Shown here one piece after another: positions 8,926 to 19,052 of a stretch of DNA of 64,000 bases. The DNA is taken from NCBI RefSeq assembly GCF_024055795.1, contig NZ_JAMXMY010000001.1, forward strand, positions 124,001-188,000. Direction: 5' to 3'. Under the pieces are notes generated by a model that was not told where the DNA came from, made no database searches, and saw only the letters and a program-made list of their open reading frames with translations. The DNA is from Actinoallomurus purpureus. GTDB taxonomy: Bacteria > Actinomycetota > Actinomycetes > Streptosporangiales > Streptosporangiaceae. Both the position numbers and the translations under genes were made by a program. Positions within the stretch are counted from its first letter, which is position 1. The number at the start of each line of letters is the position of its first letter.

Positions 8926-9105
8926 TGTCCCCTGTCAGGTAACCACCCCGCAATGTACGCCTAAACCTGGCATGGAGGATTACCCCTGCGCGTACGTGGG
9001 AGCGAACCGGTCCGATCGGGGGCTTGTCCGCGAAGGGAGGACGGTGGCGCCGTCGGCAACGGCGCAGATTTCACCTCCGTCAACTCCATGACCAGGAGTC
9101 ACCTG

Positions 9106-12100
9106 ATGGCACAACGCAAGTCATCGTGGCGGCGCGCCCTGCTGGCCGCCACATGTTCGTTCGCCTGCGCGATCGGTCTGGCCGGTGTCTCGGCGCCGGC
9201 GGCGCGTGCGGACACCAAACCGATCTACCTGGACCCCCGCTACTCCTTCGAGGAGCGCGCCGCGGACCTGGTGTCGCGGATGACGCTGGACGAGAAGGCC
9301 GCCCAGCTGCACACCAACGATGCGCCGGCCATCCCGCGGCTGGGGGTGCAGCGGTACACCTACTGGAACGAGGGCCAGCATGGGGTGAACACGCTGGGTG
9401 CCAACACCGACCACGGCTCGGCCTCGGGTGGGGTGCACGCCACGAGTTTCCCGACCAACTTCGCCTCGTCGATGTCGTGGGACCCGCAGTTGATCTACGC
9501 TGAGACGACGGCGATCTCCGATGAGGCGCGTGGCTTCTTGGACAAGTCGCTGTGGGGCGTCGGGCAGAACAACCTCGGGCCGGACAAGAACGACTACGGT
9601 TCGCTGACCTACTGGGCGCCGACGGTGAACCTGGATCGGGACCCGCGGTGGGGCCGGACCGATGAGGCGTTCGGGGAGGACCCCTACTTCGCCGGGCAGT
9701 TGGCCGGCGCGTTCGTCAACGGTTACCAGGGTCAGAGCCAGAGCGGGAAGTCCACGACCGGCTATTTGAAGGTCGCCGCGACGGCCAAGCACTACGCGCT
9801 GAACAACACCGAGGACAATCGCACGGGGATCAGTTCGGACACCGACGACCGGACGCTGCGGGAGTACTACACCGCCCAGTTCCGTGATCTGATTGAGAAG
9901 GATCACGTTTCGGGGCTGATGACCTCCTACAACGCCATCAACGGCACTCCGGCGGTCGCGAACACCTACACTGTCAGCCAGCTCGCCCAGCGGACGTACG
10001 GGTTCAACGGCTACATCACCTCCGACTGCGGCGCGGTGGGCACGACCTGGCGGCTGCCGTACGGCGGCCACGACTGGGCGCCGCCGGGCTGGACCACGGA
10101 CCACAAGGACAGCCCGACCTGGACTAACACCGCGACCGGGACCACGCTGTCCGGTCAGGCGGGCGGGCAGGCGTACGCGCTGCGTGCCGGCACCGACGTC
10201 AACTGCACCGGTGACGAGGCCACCGCGCAGAACATCCGCGACGCGATCGACGCCGGCGCGCTGAGCGAGGGTGTCGTGGACACCGCGCTGGTGCACCTGT
10301 TCACCGTCCGGATGCGGACCGGTGAGTTCGACTCGCCGGACCGGGTCAAGTACACCAAGATCACCAAAGATGTCATCCAGAGCCCCGAGCACCAGGCCCT
10401 GGCCACCAAGGTCGCCGCCAACTCGCTCGTCCTGCTCAAGAACGATGACGTGCCGGGCACGAAGAACCCCCTCCTGCCGCTGCACGCCTCGAAGCTGAAC
10501 AAGGTCGTGATCCTCGGCGACCAGGCGAACACGGTGAACCTGGGCAACTACTCGGGCGAGCCGACGCTGCAGGTCAGCGCGGTCAAGGGCATCACCGAAG
10601 CGGTCAAGGCCGCGAGCCCCGGCGCCTCGATCGTCTTCGACGACGCCAAGACCTCGACCACGGGGACCACCCCGGCGGTGCTCAGCGACCAGACCAAGGC
10701 CGACATCAAGAGCGCCGACCTGGTCATCGTGTTCGTGGGCACCGACCACGGCGTGGCCGATGAGGGCAAGGACCGGACCACGCTCGCGATCCCGGGCAAC
10801 TACCGCTCACTGATCGATCAGGCCACCGCGCTGGGCAACGACAAGATGGCGCTGGTGATGCAGGCGGGCGGCCCGGTCAAGATCGACGATGTCGCCGCGA
10901 AGTTCCCCGCAATCGTCTTCAGCGGGTTCAACGGCGAGAGCCAGGGCACCGCGCTGGCCGACGTGCTGACGGGCAGGCAGAACCCGAGCGGGCACCTGAA
11001 CTTCACCTGGTACAAGGACGACTCCCAGCTGCCGGCCATGTCCAACTACAACATCACGCCGGCGGGCACCGGCGGGATCGGCCGTACCTACCGGTACTTC
11101 ACCGGCACACCCACCTACCCCTTCGGCTACGGCAAGAGCTACACCGGCTTCGCCAACTCCCGCATCCGGGCGAACACCGGCTCGGTGAGCGCGAACGGCA
11201 AGGTCACCGTGCGGTTCGACGTCAAGAACACCGGCCACGTCGCCGGCGCCACGGTCGCTCAGCTGTACGCCGCGACCCCCTTCAGCGTCTCGGGCATCGA
11301 GATGCCCAAGAAGCGGCTGGTGGGCTTCAAGAAGACCGCGGTGCTGCGGCCCGGTGCCACCGAGCACGTCTCCCTCACCGTCAACGTCGCCGACCTGGCG
11401 GTGTGGGACGCCAAGGCGATGCGTTCGTTCGTGCCGAATGGCACCTACCAGTTCCAGGTCGGGGCCGACTCGGCCGACACCGCCGCCTCTCCGTCGGTGA
11501 AGGTCACCGGGCAGATCACTCCGAAGATCCAGTACGTCACCGTCCAGCCCGAGGCGGTCCAGTACAAGGTCGGCGACACCCTCGACCTGGCCGGCAAGAA
11601 CCAGTGGATCAAGGACGACACCGACCACTCGAAGGAGCAGCGCAACCTGGCCGTGACCGCCGACAACATCGTCGAGGCCGTCAACAACGACCAGTCCTTC
11701 GTCGACCTCACTCACGCGAAGGTCCACTACGGCAGCAGCGACCCGCACGTGGCCACGGTCGACTCCAACGGACACGTCAAGGTGGTCGGCTCCGGCGTCA
11801 CGACGCTCACCGCGAAGGTGGGCGGGGTCACCGGCTCGGCCGTCATCACCGCCAAGTACCCCTACTCGGTCACCGCACCCTCGACCGTCGAACCCGGCGA
11901 CACCCTCACCGCCACGACGACGTTCACCAACTCCGGCCCGAACACGCTGAGCGACGTGACGATGTCGCTCACCACGCCGAACGGCTGGACCGCGGAGGCC
12001 ACCTCCCCGGCCACGTTCGCCCAGGTCGCCGCCGGTCAGACGGCGAAGACCACGTGGGCGGTCAAGGTCCCGGCCGACGCCGCCCGCAACGGCTACGACC

Positions 12101-12729
12101 TGCAGGCCAAGGTCACCTACACCGACAAGGGCGGCGAGCGGAGCGGCGACGCGGCCACCAACGTCGGAATCCCCTACGCGTCCCTGGCCGCCGCCTACAA
12201 CAACACCGCCATCAGCGATGACGCCCGGCCGTCGGAGGGCAATCTCGACGGTGGCGGCCTCAGCCTGTCGGCCCAGGCACTCGCCGCGGCGGGCATCACA
12301 CCGGGCGGCAAGGTCACCCATGGCGGGTTCACCTTCACCTGGCCGGACGTCCCGGCGGGCAAGCCGGGCAACGTCCTCGGAAGCGGGCAGGCGTTCGACT
12401 TCTCGGGGTCGGGGTCCCAGCTCGCGTTCCTGGGGCTGGCGAACAACGGCACCGCCTCGGGCAGCGGGCTGATCACCTACACCGACGGCACCACCCAGCC
12501 GTATTCGATCAGCTTCCCCGACTGGTGGGCGAGCGGCGGAGACACCGTCGCCACCTTCCCCTACATCAATAACCAGTCGGGGAAGCAGAACCAGACCGTC
12601 CACCTCTACATGTCCACCATCAAGCTGCAGGCGGGCAAGAAGGTGCAGTTCATCACCCTGCCCAACGTCAGCACGGGCGGAAGCGGCGCCAACGCGATGC
12701 ACGTCTTCGACGTCGCTACTGACGGATAG
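9106..12729 (+). CDS. Secreted GH3 beta-glycosidase (beta-xylosidase/glucosidase-like), multi-domain
   Basis: A 1207-residue exported enzyme. The Sec signal peptide ends at APAARA (about residue 35). The GH3 N-domain follows with AKHY (residues 227-230) and nucleophile D307 in YITSDCGA. Then come the GH3 C-domain (about 330-690), a fibronectin-III-like domain, a Big-2-type Ig domain (about 820-900), an NPCBM-associated NEW3 domain and a C-terminal beta-sandwich module beginning YNNTAISDD. The SDCG nucleophile motif resembles beta-xylosidase/arabinofuranosidase members. The ATG at 9106 was preferred over that at 9088 because AGGAG lies 7 bases before it. It is the first of three exported glycosidase genes facing ROK1. 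Confidence 0.92.
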   Translation: MAQRKSSWRRALLAATCSFACAIGLAGVSAPAARADTKPIYLDPRYSFEERAADLVSRMTLDEKAAQLHTNDAPAIPRLGVQRYTYWNEGQHGVNTLGANTDHGSASGGVHATSFPTNFASSMSWDPQLIYAETTAISDEARGFLDKSLWGVGQNNLGPDKNDYGSLTYWAPTVNLDRDPRWGRTDEAFGEDPYFAGQLAGAFVNGYQGQSQSGKSTTGYLKVAATAKHYALNNTEDNRTGISSDTDDRTLREYYTAQFRDLIEKDHVSGLMTSYNAINGTPAVANTYTVSQLAQRTYGFNGYITSDCGAVGTTWRLPYGGHDWAPPGWTTDHKDSPTWTNTATGTTLSGQAGGQAYALRAGTDVNCTGDEATAQNIRDAIDAGALSEGVVDTALVHLFTVRMRTGEFDSPDRVKYTKITKDVIQSPEHQALATKVAANSLVLLKNDDVPGTKNPLLPLHASKLNKVVILGDQANTVNLGNYSGEPTLQVSAVKGITEAVKAASPGASIVFDDAKTSTTGTTPAVLSDQTKADIKSADLVIVFVGTDHGVADEGKDRTTLAIPGNYRSLIDQATALGNDKMALVMQAGGPVKIDDVAAKFPAIVFSGFNGESQGTALADVLTGRQNPSGHLNFTWYKDDSQLPAMSNYNITPAGTGGIGRTYRYFTGTPTYPFGYGKSYTGFANSRIRANTGSVSANGKVTVRFDVKNTGHVAGATVAQLYAATPFSVSGIEMPKKRLVGFKKTAVLRPGATEHVSLTVNVADLAVWDAKAMRSFVPNGTYQFQVGADSADTAASPSVKVTGQITPKIQYVTVQPEAVQYKVGDTLDLAGKNQWIKDDTDHSKEQRNLAVTADNIVEAVNNDQSFVDLTHAKVHYGSSDPHVATVDSNGHVKVVGSGVTTLTAKVGGVTGSAVITAKYPYSVTAPSTVEPGDTLTATTTFTNSGPNTLSDVTMSLTTPNGWTAEATSPATFAQVAAGQTAKTTWAVKVPADAARNGYDLQAKVTYTDKGGERSGDAATNVGIPYASLAAAYNNTAISDDARPSEGNLDGGGLSLSAQALAAAGITPGGKVTHGGFTFTWPDVPAGKPGNVLGSGQAFDFSGSGSQLAFLGLANNGTASGSGLITYTDGTTQPYSISFPDWWASGGDTVATFPYINNQSGKQNQTVHLYMSTIKLQAGKKVQFITLPNVSTGGSGANAMHVFDVATDG

Positions 12730-12899
12730 CGGCCATGCGGTCCGGGCGGTCGGCGACGCCACCGCCGACCGCCCGGCCCGTACCGTTCCCGTCGCGGTCA
12801 CCGCGGTCTCAGCGAACCCGCGGATGACAACGCTGTCATCTCACCCCGCCCGCGCACTCCGCCCGGCGAGTGACGCGGCCGAAGACCAGGAGGCTCGTG

Positions 12900-15800
12900 G
12901 TGCGTCCACGAAGCAGCAGATGGAAAGGCCTCGGAATCGCAGCGATGGGACTGGCGGCGTGCGTTCTGACCGCCCCGTCCGCAGTCGCCGCCATACCCGC
13001 GCGACCGGCACCGGCAACGCTGGTGTCCGATCCGACCGACTACGTCGATCCGTTCATCGGCACCAAGAAGGGCGTCGACTGGGAGAACACCTTCCCCGGC
13101 GCGACCGCGCCGTTCGGGATGGTGCAGTTCAGCCCGGACACGCCCTCGGGACCGACCGGCTACTCGTACACCGACGACGCCATCAAGGGATTCAGCCTCA
13201 CGCACTTCTCAGGTGGCTGCTCGTCGTTCGGCGACATCCCGATCCTGCCGGTGACCGGCACGATCGGGACCGACCCGGCCCGGCACACCGAGCACTTCTC
13301 GCACGACGATGAGCACGCCGCGCCCGGGTCGTACTCCGTGCGGCTCACGGACTCGAACGTCCAGGTCGATCTGGGAGCCACCGAGCGGACGGGGATCGCG
13401 TCTTTCCGCTATCCGGCCGGCAGCCAGGCCCAGGTGCTGGTCAAGTCGGGCACCAGCCTCGGCGGTGACCTGGCCGCCGACGTCAAGGTGGTGAACGACC
13501 ACGAACTGGCCGGCACCGCCACGGCGCACGGCCTGTGCAACAACCACCAGTACACGGTGTACTTCCACATCGCGTTCGACCGGCCGTTCACCGCGCACGG
13601 CACCTGGCAGGGCGGCACGGTCACGCCCGGCTCGTCGAGCGCCACCGGCCCGGGGTCGGGCACGTACCTGACCTTCGACACCTCCGCAGACAGCGCCGTG
13701 ACCGCCAAGATCGGCCTGTCGTACGTGAGCACCGACGGCGCGGCGAAGAACGCGGCGGCCGAGATACCCGGCTGGAACGCCGGGCAGGTGCAGGCCGCCA
13801 CGCGCAAGGCATGGCGCACTCTGCTGCGCAAGGCCGCCGTCGGCGGCGCGTCCGCCGACGACCTCACACTCTTCTACACCTCGCTGTACCGGTGCTTCCA
13901 GGCGCCGAGCGTGTTCAACGACGTGGACGGCCGCTACATCGGCTTCGACGGCGTCGTCCACCGGGTGCCCGCCGGGCACGCGCAGTACGAGATGTTCTCC
14001 GACTGGGACATCTACCGGTCGCTGGCGCCGCTGCAGGCGATGCTGTACCCCGACCGCGCCGGAGACATGGCGAACTCCCTGCTGCGCGACGCACAGCAAC
14101 AGGGCGGCTGGTGGCCGAAGTGGCCGGCGCAGAACATGACCGGCAACGTGATGAACGGCGACAACGGCGTGCCGCTGTTCGCCCAGTACGTCGCGTTCGG
14201 CGCCCGCGGCGTGGACATCGCCGGCGCGCTCCCCATCATGAAGAAGGGCGCGACCCGGTCGCAGAAGGTCGGCTGGGGCTGGGTGGAACGGCCGGGAATT
14301 GAGGACTACGTCCGGCTCGGGTACGCGCCCAACAACGCCACCTCGCAGGGCGACCACGGGTTGCAGGGCGCTTCGGAGACCCTCGAGTGGGCGATCGACG
14401 ACTTCGCCATCTCCCGGCTCGCCGAGGCGGTCGGCGACCGTACGACCGCGGCCGAATACGCCAAGCGCGGCCAGAACTGGCAGAACATCTTCGACCCGAG
14501 CACCGGCTACCTGCGGCCGCGTGACGACTACGGCTCCTTCCCTGCCGGCCCGGGCTTCCAGAAACCGCCGGCGGGGGTCTTCGGTCAGGACGGCTACGAC
14601 GAAGGCAACGCGGCGCAGTACAACTGGCTCGTCCCGCAGGACCTCGCCGGCCTCGTCACCGCGATGGGCGGCAAGGACAAGGTGATCCCGCGGCTGGACG
14701 ACTTCTTCAGCAAGCTGAACGTCGGCGGCAACGACCCGTACGACTGGGCGGGCAACGAGATCGACACCGCCGCGCCGTGGGTGTACGACTACGTCGGGCA
14801 ACCGTGGAAGACCCAGGAGGTCACCCGGCGCTTCGAGACCGAGCTCTTCACGACCGCGCCGGACGGACTCCCCGGCAACGACGACCTCGGCGCGCTGTCC
14901 TCCGAATACGTGTGGGCGGCGCTCGGCATGATGCCGGCCACCCCCGGCACCCCGGCCCTGGCGCTGAACAGCCCGCTGGTGAAACGCGCCGTGATCAGCC
15001 TGGGCACCGGCCGGAAGATCACCATCAACGCGCCGCGGGCCGCCGACGACGCGCCGTACGTCACCGGCATGCGGCTGAACGGCCGGCCGCACGAGTCCAC
15101 CGGCCTGCCCGCGTCGTTCGCCACGAGTGGCGGCGCGCTGGACATCGACCTGTCCACCCGGCCCGACACCCACTGGGCCACCGGCGACAAGGCCGCGCCC
15201 CCGTCCTACCGGGCCCATGAGGTACCGGCGGTCGGCTACATCACCCCGACAGGAACCCAGGTGACCCGCGGCGGCACGAACCTGCCGGCCACGGTCGGCG
15301 TCTCCACGCTCGCCGGGCACGCCGGCAAGGTCACTTGGACGGCCGCCTCCGACGTCGCTGGGGTGAGCGTGACCCCGTCGTCGGGCACCTTGGACCTCAC
15401 CCACGCCGGCACCGCCCACGTGCCCGTCACGATCGCCGTCGCCCAGGGCACGGCGTCCGGCTACCACCCGGTCAAGGTCACCTTCCACACCGCCGACGGG
15501 ACGACGCTGCCCGGCGGCGCGGTCGTGCTGACCGTACCGGCGGCCGACGGCGCCGCGACCGCCTGCGACACGCTCGGCACCACCGACACCGAGTGCGGGC
15601 TGCGGCTGCGCGACAACGGCGACGGTCACACCACGCCCGTCACCGTCGGCGGCCGCTCCGGACGCTCCACGACCGACGGTTCCCCGTACGAGTACTTCGA
15701 CGTCGACAACACCATCGTCCCCGGCGGCCGCTACACGGCGACGGTGACGATCGACTACTACGACCACGGCACCGGCAACTGGAGCCTGCAGTACGACTCC

Positions 15801-16025
15801 ACCGACGGCGCCTACAAGCAGAGTGCCCCCGTCGCCAAGACCGGCACCGACACGTGGAAGACCGCGACGTTCACCGTCGACGACGCGGCCTTCGGCAACC
15901 GGGAGAACGCCGGGAGTGACTTCCGCCTGGCCAACGGCGGCGACACCGGCACCATCGGGCGGGTCCACGTCACCGCCACCGGAGACAACGTCCTCGCCCT
16001 CCACCTCTGCCCCGACGACAAGTGA
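12900..16025 (+). CDS. Secreted GH92 alpha-mannosidase
   Basis: A 1041-residue exported GH92 exo-alpha-mannosidase (calcium-dependent; usually alpha-1,2). The signal peptide ends at PSAVAA. Family motifs run in order: DYVDPFIGT, ENTFPGATAPFGMVQ, YEMFSDWDIYRSL, NGDNGVPLFAQYV, ASETLEWAIDD (contains the general-acid Glu) and GNDDLGALSSEYVW (contains base Asp residues). A C-terminal Ig-like domain and a carbohydrate-binding-like beta-sandwich (about 860-1041) extend beyond the core. The start is GTG 12900, with AGGAGG 6 bases upstream. The frame runs back to 12870 without a ribosome binding site. It probably trims mannose from fungal or plant mannoproteins with the flanking enzymes. Confidence 0.93.
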   Translation: MRPRSSRWKGLGIAAMGLAACVLTAPSAVAAIPARPAPATLVSDPTDYVDPFIGTKKGVDWENTFPGATAPFGMVQFSPDTPSGPTGYSYTDDAIKGFSLTHFSGGCSSFGDIPILPVTGTIGTDPARHTEHFSHDDEHAAPGSYSVRLTDSNVQVDLGATERTGIASFRYPAGSQAQVLVKSGTSLGGDLAADVKVVNDHELAGTATAHGLCNNHQYTVYFHIAFDRPFTAHGTWQGGTVTPGSSSATGPGSGTYLTFDTSADSAVTAKIGLSYVSTDGAAKNAAAEIPGWNAGQVQAATRKAWRTLLRKAAVGGASADDLTLFYTSLYRCFQAPSVFNDVDGRYIGFDGVVHRVPAGHAQYEMFSDWDIYRSLAPLQAMLYPDRAGDMANSLLRDAQQQGGWWPKWPAQNMTGNVMNGDNGVPLFAQYVAFGARGVDIAGALPIMKKGATRSQKVGWGWVERPGIEDYVRLGYAPNNATSQGDHGLQGASETLEWAIDDFAISRLAEAVGDRTTAAEYAKRGQNWQNIFDPSTGYLRPRDDYGSFPAGPGFQKPPAGVFGQDGYDEGNAAQYNWLVPQDLAGLVTAMGGKDKVIPRLDDFFSKLNVGGNDPYDWAGNEIDTAAPWVYDYVGQPWKTQEVTRRFETELFTTAPDGLPGNDDLGALSSEYVWAALGMMPATPGTPALALNSPLVKRAVISLGTGRKITINAPRAADDAPYVTGMRLNGRPHESTGLPASFATSGGALDIDLSTRPDTHWATGDKAAPPSYRAHEVPAVGYITPTGTQVTRGGTNLPATVGVSTLAGHAGKVTWTAASDVAGVSVTPSSGTLDLTHAGTAHVPVTIAVAQGTASGYHPVKVTFHTADGTTLPGGAVVLTVPAADGAATACDTLGTTDTECGLRLRDNGDGHTTPVTVGGRSGRSTTDGSPYEYFDVDNTIVPGGRYTATVTIDYYDHGTGNWSLQYDSTDGAYKQSAPVAKTGTDTWKTATFTVDDAAFGNRENAGSDFRLANGGDTGTIGRVHVTATGDNVLALHLCPDDK

Positions 16026-16041
16026 CCTGAACGGAGCCACC

Positions 16042-17697
16042 ATGGAACTGTCACGCCGCACCTTCATCCGCGGCTTCGCCGCCGGCGGGTCGGCCGCTCT
16101 CGGCCTGGCCGCGCTCGGCCTCGAGGCGAGACCTGCCTCCGCCGCCAGCGCGCCCGGCGACGTGGTCGGCAAGATCACCGTCGGCTATCAGGGATGGTTC
16201 GCCTGCGCGGGCGACGGGGCCCCGATCAACGGCTGGTGGCACTGGAGCCAGAACTGGGGTCAGGCGCCCTCACCGACCAACAACGCCATCAAGGCGTGGC
16301 CCGACATGCGGGAGTACGCCAAGGCGTACCCGACCGCGTACGCCGACATGAACGGCGGCGGGGCCGCCACCCTCTTCTCCTCCTACGACCAGCAGACCGT
16401 CGACACGCACTTCGCGTGGATGAAGCAGTACGGCTGCGACACCGCCGCCCTGCAGCGGTTCAACCCCAACGGCGGCGAGGGCGCCACGCGCGACGCGATG
16501 GCGCAGAAGGTGCGCAGCGCCGCCGAGTCGCAGGGCGTGAAGTTCTACATCATGTACGACGTCACCGGCTGGACGAACATGCAGTCGGAGATCAAGACCG
16601 ACTGGACCAACAAGATGTCCGCCTACACGGCCTCGTCCGCGTACGCGCGCCAGAACGGCAAGCCGGTCGTGTGCATCTGGGGCTTCGGCCTGAACGATGG
16701 CAACCATCCCTGGAGCGCGTCGGCCTGCCTCGACGTCGTCAACTGGTTCAAGGGCCAAGGCTGTTACGTCATCGGCGGGGTGGCGCGCGAATGGCACGTC
16801 GGCGGGATCGGTGCCCGCTCGGGGTACGACAGCGTCTACCTGGCGATGAACATGGTCAGCCCGTGGATGGTCGGCGCGATCGGCAGCGCAGCCGAATCCG
16901 ACAACGCCTACACCACCTACACCGTGCCCGACCAGGCGTACTGCAACGCTCACGGCATCGACTACCAGCCGTGCGTGCTGCCCGGGGACGTGTCGGCGCC
17001 GCAGCAGCGCGCGCACGGCGACTTCATGTGGCGGCAGTTCTACAACATGGTCCGGGCCGGGGTGCAGGGCATCTACATCTCCATGTTCGACGAGTACGGC
17101 GAGGGCAACCAGATCGCCAAGACCGGCGAGAACGCCGCCATGGTCCCGTCCGGATCCGGCCTGTACGCACTGGACGAGGACGGCACGGCCTGCTCGTCGG
17201 ACTACTACCTGCGGCTCACCGGCGACGGCGGCCGGATGCTCAAGGGCCAGATCGCCCTGACCGCCACCCGGCCCACCCAGCCCGTCGTCACCGGCGGCAC
17301 CCTCAAGGTGGTCAGCCTGCGCGCTCGCGCCAACAGTGACTACGTCACCGCCGACAACGCGGGTGCCTCCGCGCTGATCGCCAACCGCACGTCGATCGGC
17401 CAGTGGGAGCAGTTCGACATGGTCGACGCGGGCGGCGGCAACATCGCGCTGCGCGCCCACGCCAACAGCCAGTACGTCTGCGCCGACAACGCGGGTGCCT
17501 CCGCGCTGATCGCCAACCGCACGTCGATCGGCCAGTGGGAGACGTTCCGCCTGATCCGCAACGCGGGCGGCACCGTCAGCCTGCTCGCACTGGCCAACAA
17601 CATGTACGTCACGGCGGAGAACGCAGGGACCTCCGCACTGATCGCGAACCGTACGGCGATCGGCCCGTGGGAGCAGTTCGACCTCGTCGTGTCATAA
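16042..17697 (+). CDS. Exported GH71/GH99-like protein with C-terminal fascin-like beta-trefoil
   Basis: A 551-residue protein starting 16 bases after the GH92 stop, so it is in the same operon. The N-terminus SRRTFIRGFAAGG is a twin-arginine (Tat) signal, unlike the Sec signals of its neighbours. Residues about 45-420 match the glycoside hydrolase 71/99-like fold (VGYQGWFACAGDG, FYIMYDVTGW, MFDEYGEGNQIAK). Members act on alpha-mannans or alpha-1,3-glucans, but the exact activity is unknown. The C-terminus has three repeats of about 43 residues (ANSDYVTADNAG, ANSQYVCADNAG, ANNMYVTAENAG), a fascin/beta-trefoil carbohydrate-binding module. Confidence 0.85.
   Translation: MELSRRTFIRGFAAGGSAALGLAALGLEARPASAASAPGDVVGKITVGYQGWFACAGDGAPINGWWHWSQNWGQAPSPTNNAIKAWPDMREYAKAYPTAYADMNGGGAATLFSSYDQQTVDTHFAWMKQYGCDTAALQRFNPNGGEGATRDAMAQKVRSAAESQGVKFYIMYDVTGWTNMQSEIKTDWTNKMSAYTASSAYARQNGKPVVCIWGFGLNDGNHPWSASACLDVVNWFKGQGCYVIGGVAREWHVGGIGARSGYDSVYLAMNMVSPWMVGAIGSAAESDNAYTTYTVPDQAYCNAHGIDYQPCVLPGDVSAPQQRAHGDFMWRQFYNMVRAGVQGIYISMFDEYGEGNQIAKTGENAAMVPSGSGLYALDEDGTACSSDYYLRLTGDGGRMLKGQIALTATRPTQPVVTGGTLKVVSLRARANSDYVTADNAGASALIANRTSIGQWEQFDMVDAGGGNIALRAHANSQYVCADNAGASALIANRTSIGQWETFRLIRNAGGTVSLLALANNMYVTAENAGTSALIANRTAIGPWEQFDLVVS
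17349..17409 (+). repeat. 61-base perfect direct repeat, copy 1 (copy 2 at 17481-17541)
   Basis: Bases 17349-17409 and 17481-17541 are identical over 61 positions, 132 bases apart, inside the beta-trefoil coding region. Synonymous sites have not diverged, indicating recent duplication or gene conversion. The third trefoil repeat at about 17605-17672 has diverged. Confidence 0.85.
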
Positions 17698-17767
17698 CGG
17701 CCGACGCGGCACGGTCGCGGCCCACCGGCCGGCCGACATCCCCGTACCCCGCCGGGATACGGGAACC

Positions 17768-17821
17768 GACCTACCGGGTCGCCGGGCACGCCGCACGGGC
17801 GGCCGGCGACCCGCGTAGGTC
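17768..17821. terminator. Bidirectional terminator between convergent genes
   Basis: A long stem pairs GACCTAC + CGGGTCGCCGG on the left with CCGGCGACCCG + (G) + GTAGGTC on the right: about 18 bp with one bulge. It separates the GH71/99-like gene (plus) from the oxidoreductase gene (minus). Its right edge overlaps the latter's stop codon. Confidence 0.65.
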
Positions 17822-18830
17822 AGGGGATGGTGACGAGAACCGTGCCGGTCTTTCCCGGCCGCACCGCGTGCTCAACGGCCTGCGCGATCTCATCGATGCC
17901 GTACTGGGCCGCCACGTCGAATGCCTCGGCTGCCCCATGGGCGATGAGCTGGGCGGCGGTGGCCATGTCGTGGGCGCGCTGCTCGGCGGCGACGGTCTCC
18001 GCCCAGCGGGTGACGGTCAGGCCCCGCAGGCCGAGGCTCGTGCCAAGGAGGTCCCGGGCGTGGAGAGGGATGTTCTCCTTGGCGAGGACGCCGTAGGTGA
18101 TCAGGGTTCCGCCGGGCGAGAGCAACCGCAGGAGGTCTGTGGCCAGCGTGCCGCCCACGGGGTCGACCGCGGCAGGGACAGGCCGTGCTCCGATGTGCTC
18201 GCGGATTTCTTCCTTCCAGGTGGGCTGGGCGGTGGAGACTACGGGAACGCGCGGGTAGCGCTCTCGCAGCGTCTCGGCGCCTGCGTCACTGCGGACGATA
18301 TTGATGTGCTGGATCGCGTGGTACTGGGCGACAGCGGACAGCAGACGGCCGACGTTGGAGCCGGCGGCGCTCTGCAGGAAGACGCCGTTGTAGCCGACCG
18401 CGGCGTGCTTTTCGAGTTCACGCCGCAACATGATCACGGTGATGGGATTGATCAGCATTTGAGCGGCGATGCTGTCGGGAACGTCGTCGCTTACAGGGAC
18501 GACGAACTCCGCCGGGACGAGGACGTATTCGCTCCAGGCACCAGGGTGGGGGAAGAAGGACACGCGCACTCCAGGGGTGACCCCGGGAGCCACGGGAGTG
18601 TCGGATCCCAGCGCTTCGACGATGCCGGTGGCCTCGGCGCCGGGAGTGAGGTACGCGGTCTGGGAGGGATAGGGGCCCTGGATGGCGAGTAGGTCGCCGA
18701 TGTGGATCGGGAAGGTGTGCACCCGCACCAGTACCTGGCCTGCTCCAGGCGGTCCGGGGGCGTCGACCTCCGCGACGGTGAGAACATCGGCGGGGTTTCC
18801 GGACTGCCTGTAGATCACCTTGCGCGCCAT
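17820..18830 (-). CDS. MDR-superfamily zinc-less oxidoreductase (quinone/enoyl reductase type)
   Basis: A 336-residue medium-chain dehydrogenase/reductase. The N-terminal GroES-like domain (VLVRVHTFPIHIGDLLAIQG) is followed by a Rossmann domain (QSAAGSNVGRLLSAVAQ) and VDPVGG..ATDLLRLLSPGG. No structural-zinc cysteine cluster is seen, pointing to the quinone oxidoreductase/2-enoyl thioester reductase branch using NADPH. The start was placed at MARKVIYRQ (18830), with GAGGAG 8 bases upstream. An ATG two codons earlier (18836) is too close to that site. It lies 222 bases downstream of the GH87-like gene behind a hairpin, so it is probably a separate unit. Substrate unknown. Confidence 0.82.
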   Translation of the reverse strand: MARKVIYRQSGNPADVLTVAEVDAPGPPGAGQVLVRVHTFPIHIGDLLAIQGPYPSQTAYLTPGAEATGIVEALGSDTPVAPGVTPGVRVSFFPHPGAWSEYVLVPAEFVVPVSDDVPDSIAAQMLINPITVIMLRRELEKHAAVGYNGVFLQSAAGSNVGRLLSAVAQYHAIQHINIVRSDAGAETLRERYPRVPVVSTAQPTWKEEIREHIGARPVPAAVDPVGGTLATDLLRLLSPGGTLITYGVLAKENIPLHARDLLGTSLGLRGLTVTRWAETVAAEQRAHDMATAAQLIAHGAAEAFDVAAQYGIDEIAQAVEHAVRPGKTGTVLVTIP

Positions 18831-19007
18831 GCCCATCACTCCTCGTTGTACGTGACGGCCGAGCCGTGCCTCAGCGGTCCGATCGCCGCTCGTGGGCCTG
18901 GTGGGTGGGAAGCAGAATCCGGCTGGTCCCGGCGTCCACCTGGGCCGGATGATTTCAGCCTGCCCCCGGTGGAACGAGCTACGCAGCCCCGCGACCGCCG
19001 ACACGAA

Positions 19008-19040
19008 CGCGCCCCCGGCCGGGTCTCGGCCGGAGGCGCG
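19008..19040 (-). terminator. Terminator after the GH87-like gene
   Basis: The arms CGCGCCCCCGGCCG and CGGCCGGAGGCGCG pair over 14 positions with one mismatch and a GGTCT loop. It lies 13 bases past the stop of the minus-strand GH87-like gene. Confidence 0.65.
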
Positions 19041-19052
19041 ATTCCGCTTCTG

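Noticed and set aside
9121-16178. Very long minus-strand frames (9121-10749, 10807-12801, 13209-16178) opposite GH3 and GH92
   Set aside because: Low-complexity Gly/Arg/Val/Asp translation, no ribosome binding sites and no domains. The plus-strand frames have clear enzyme motifs.
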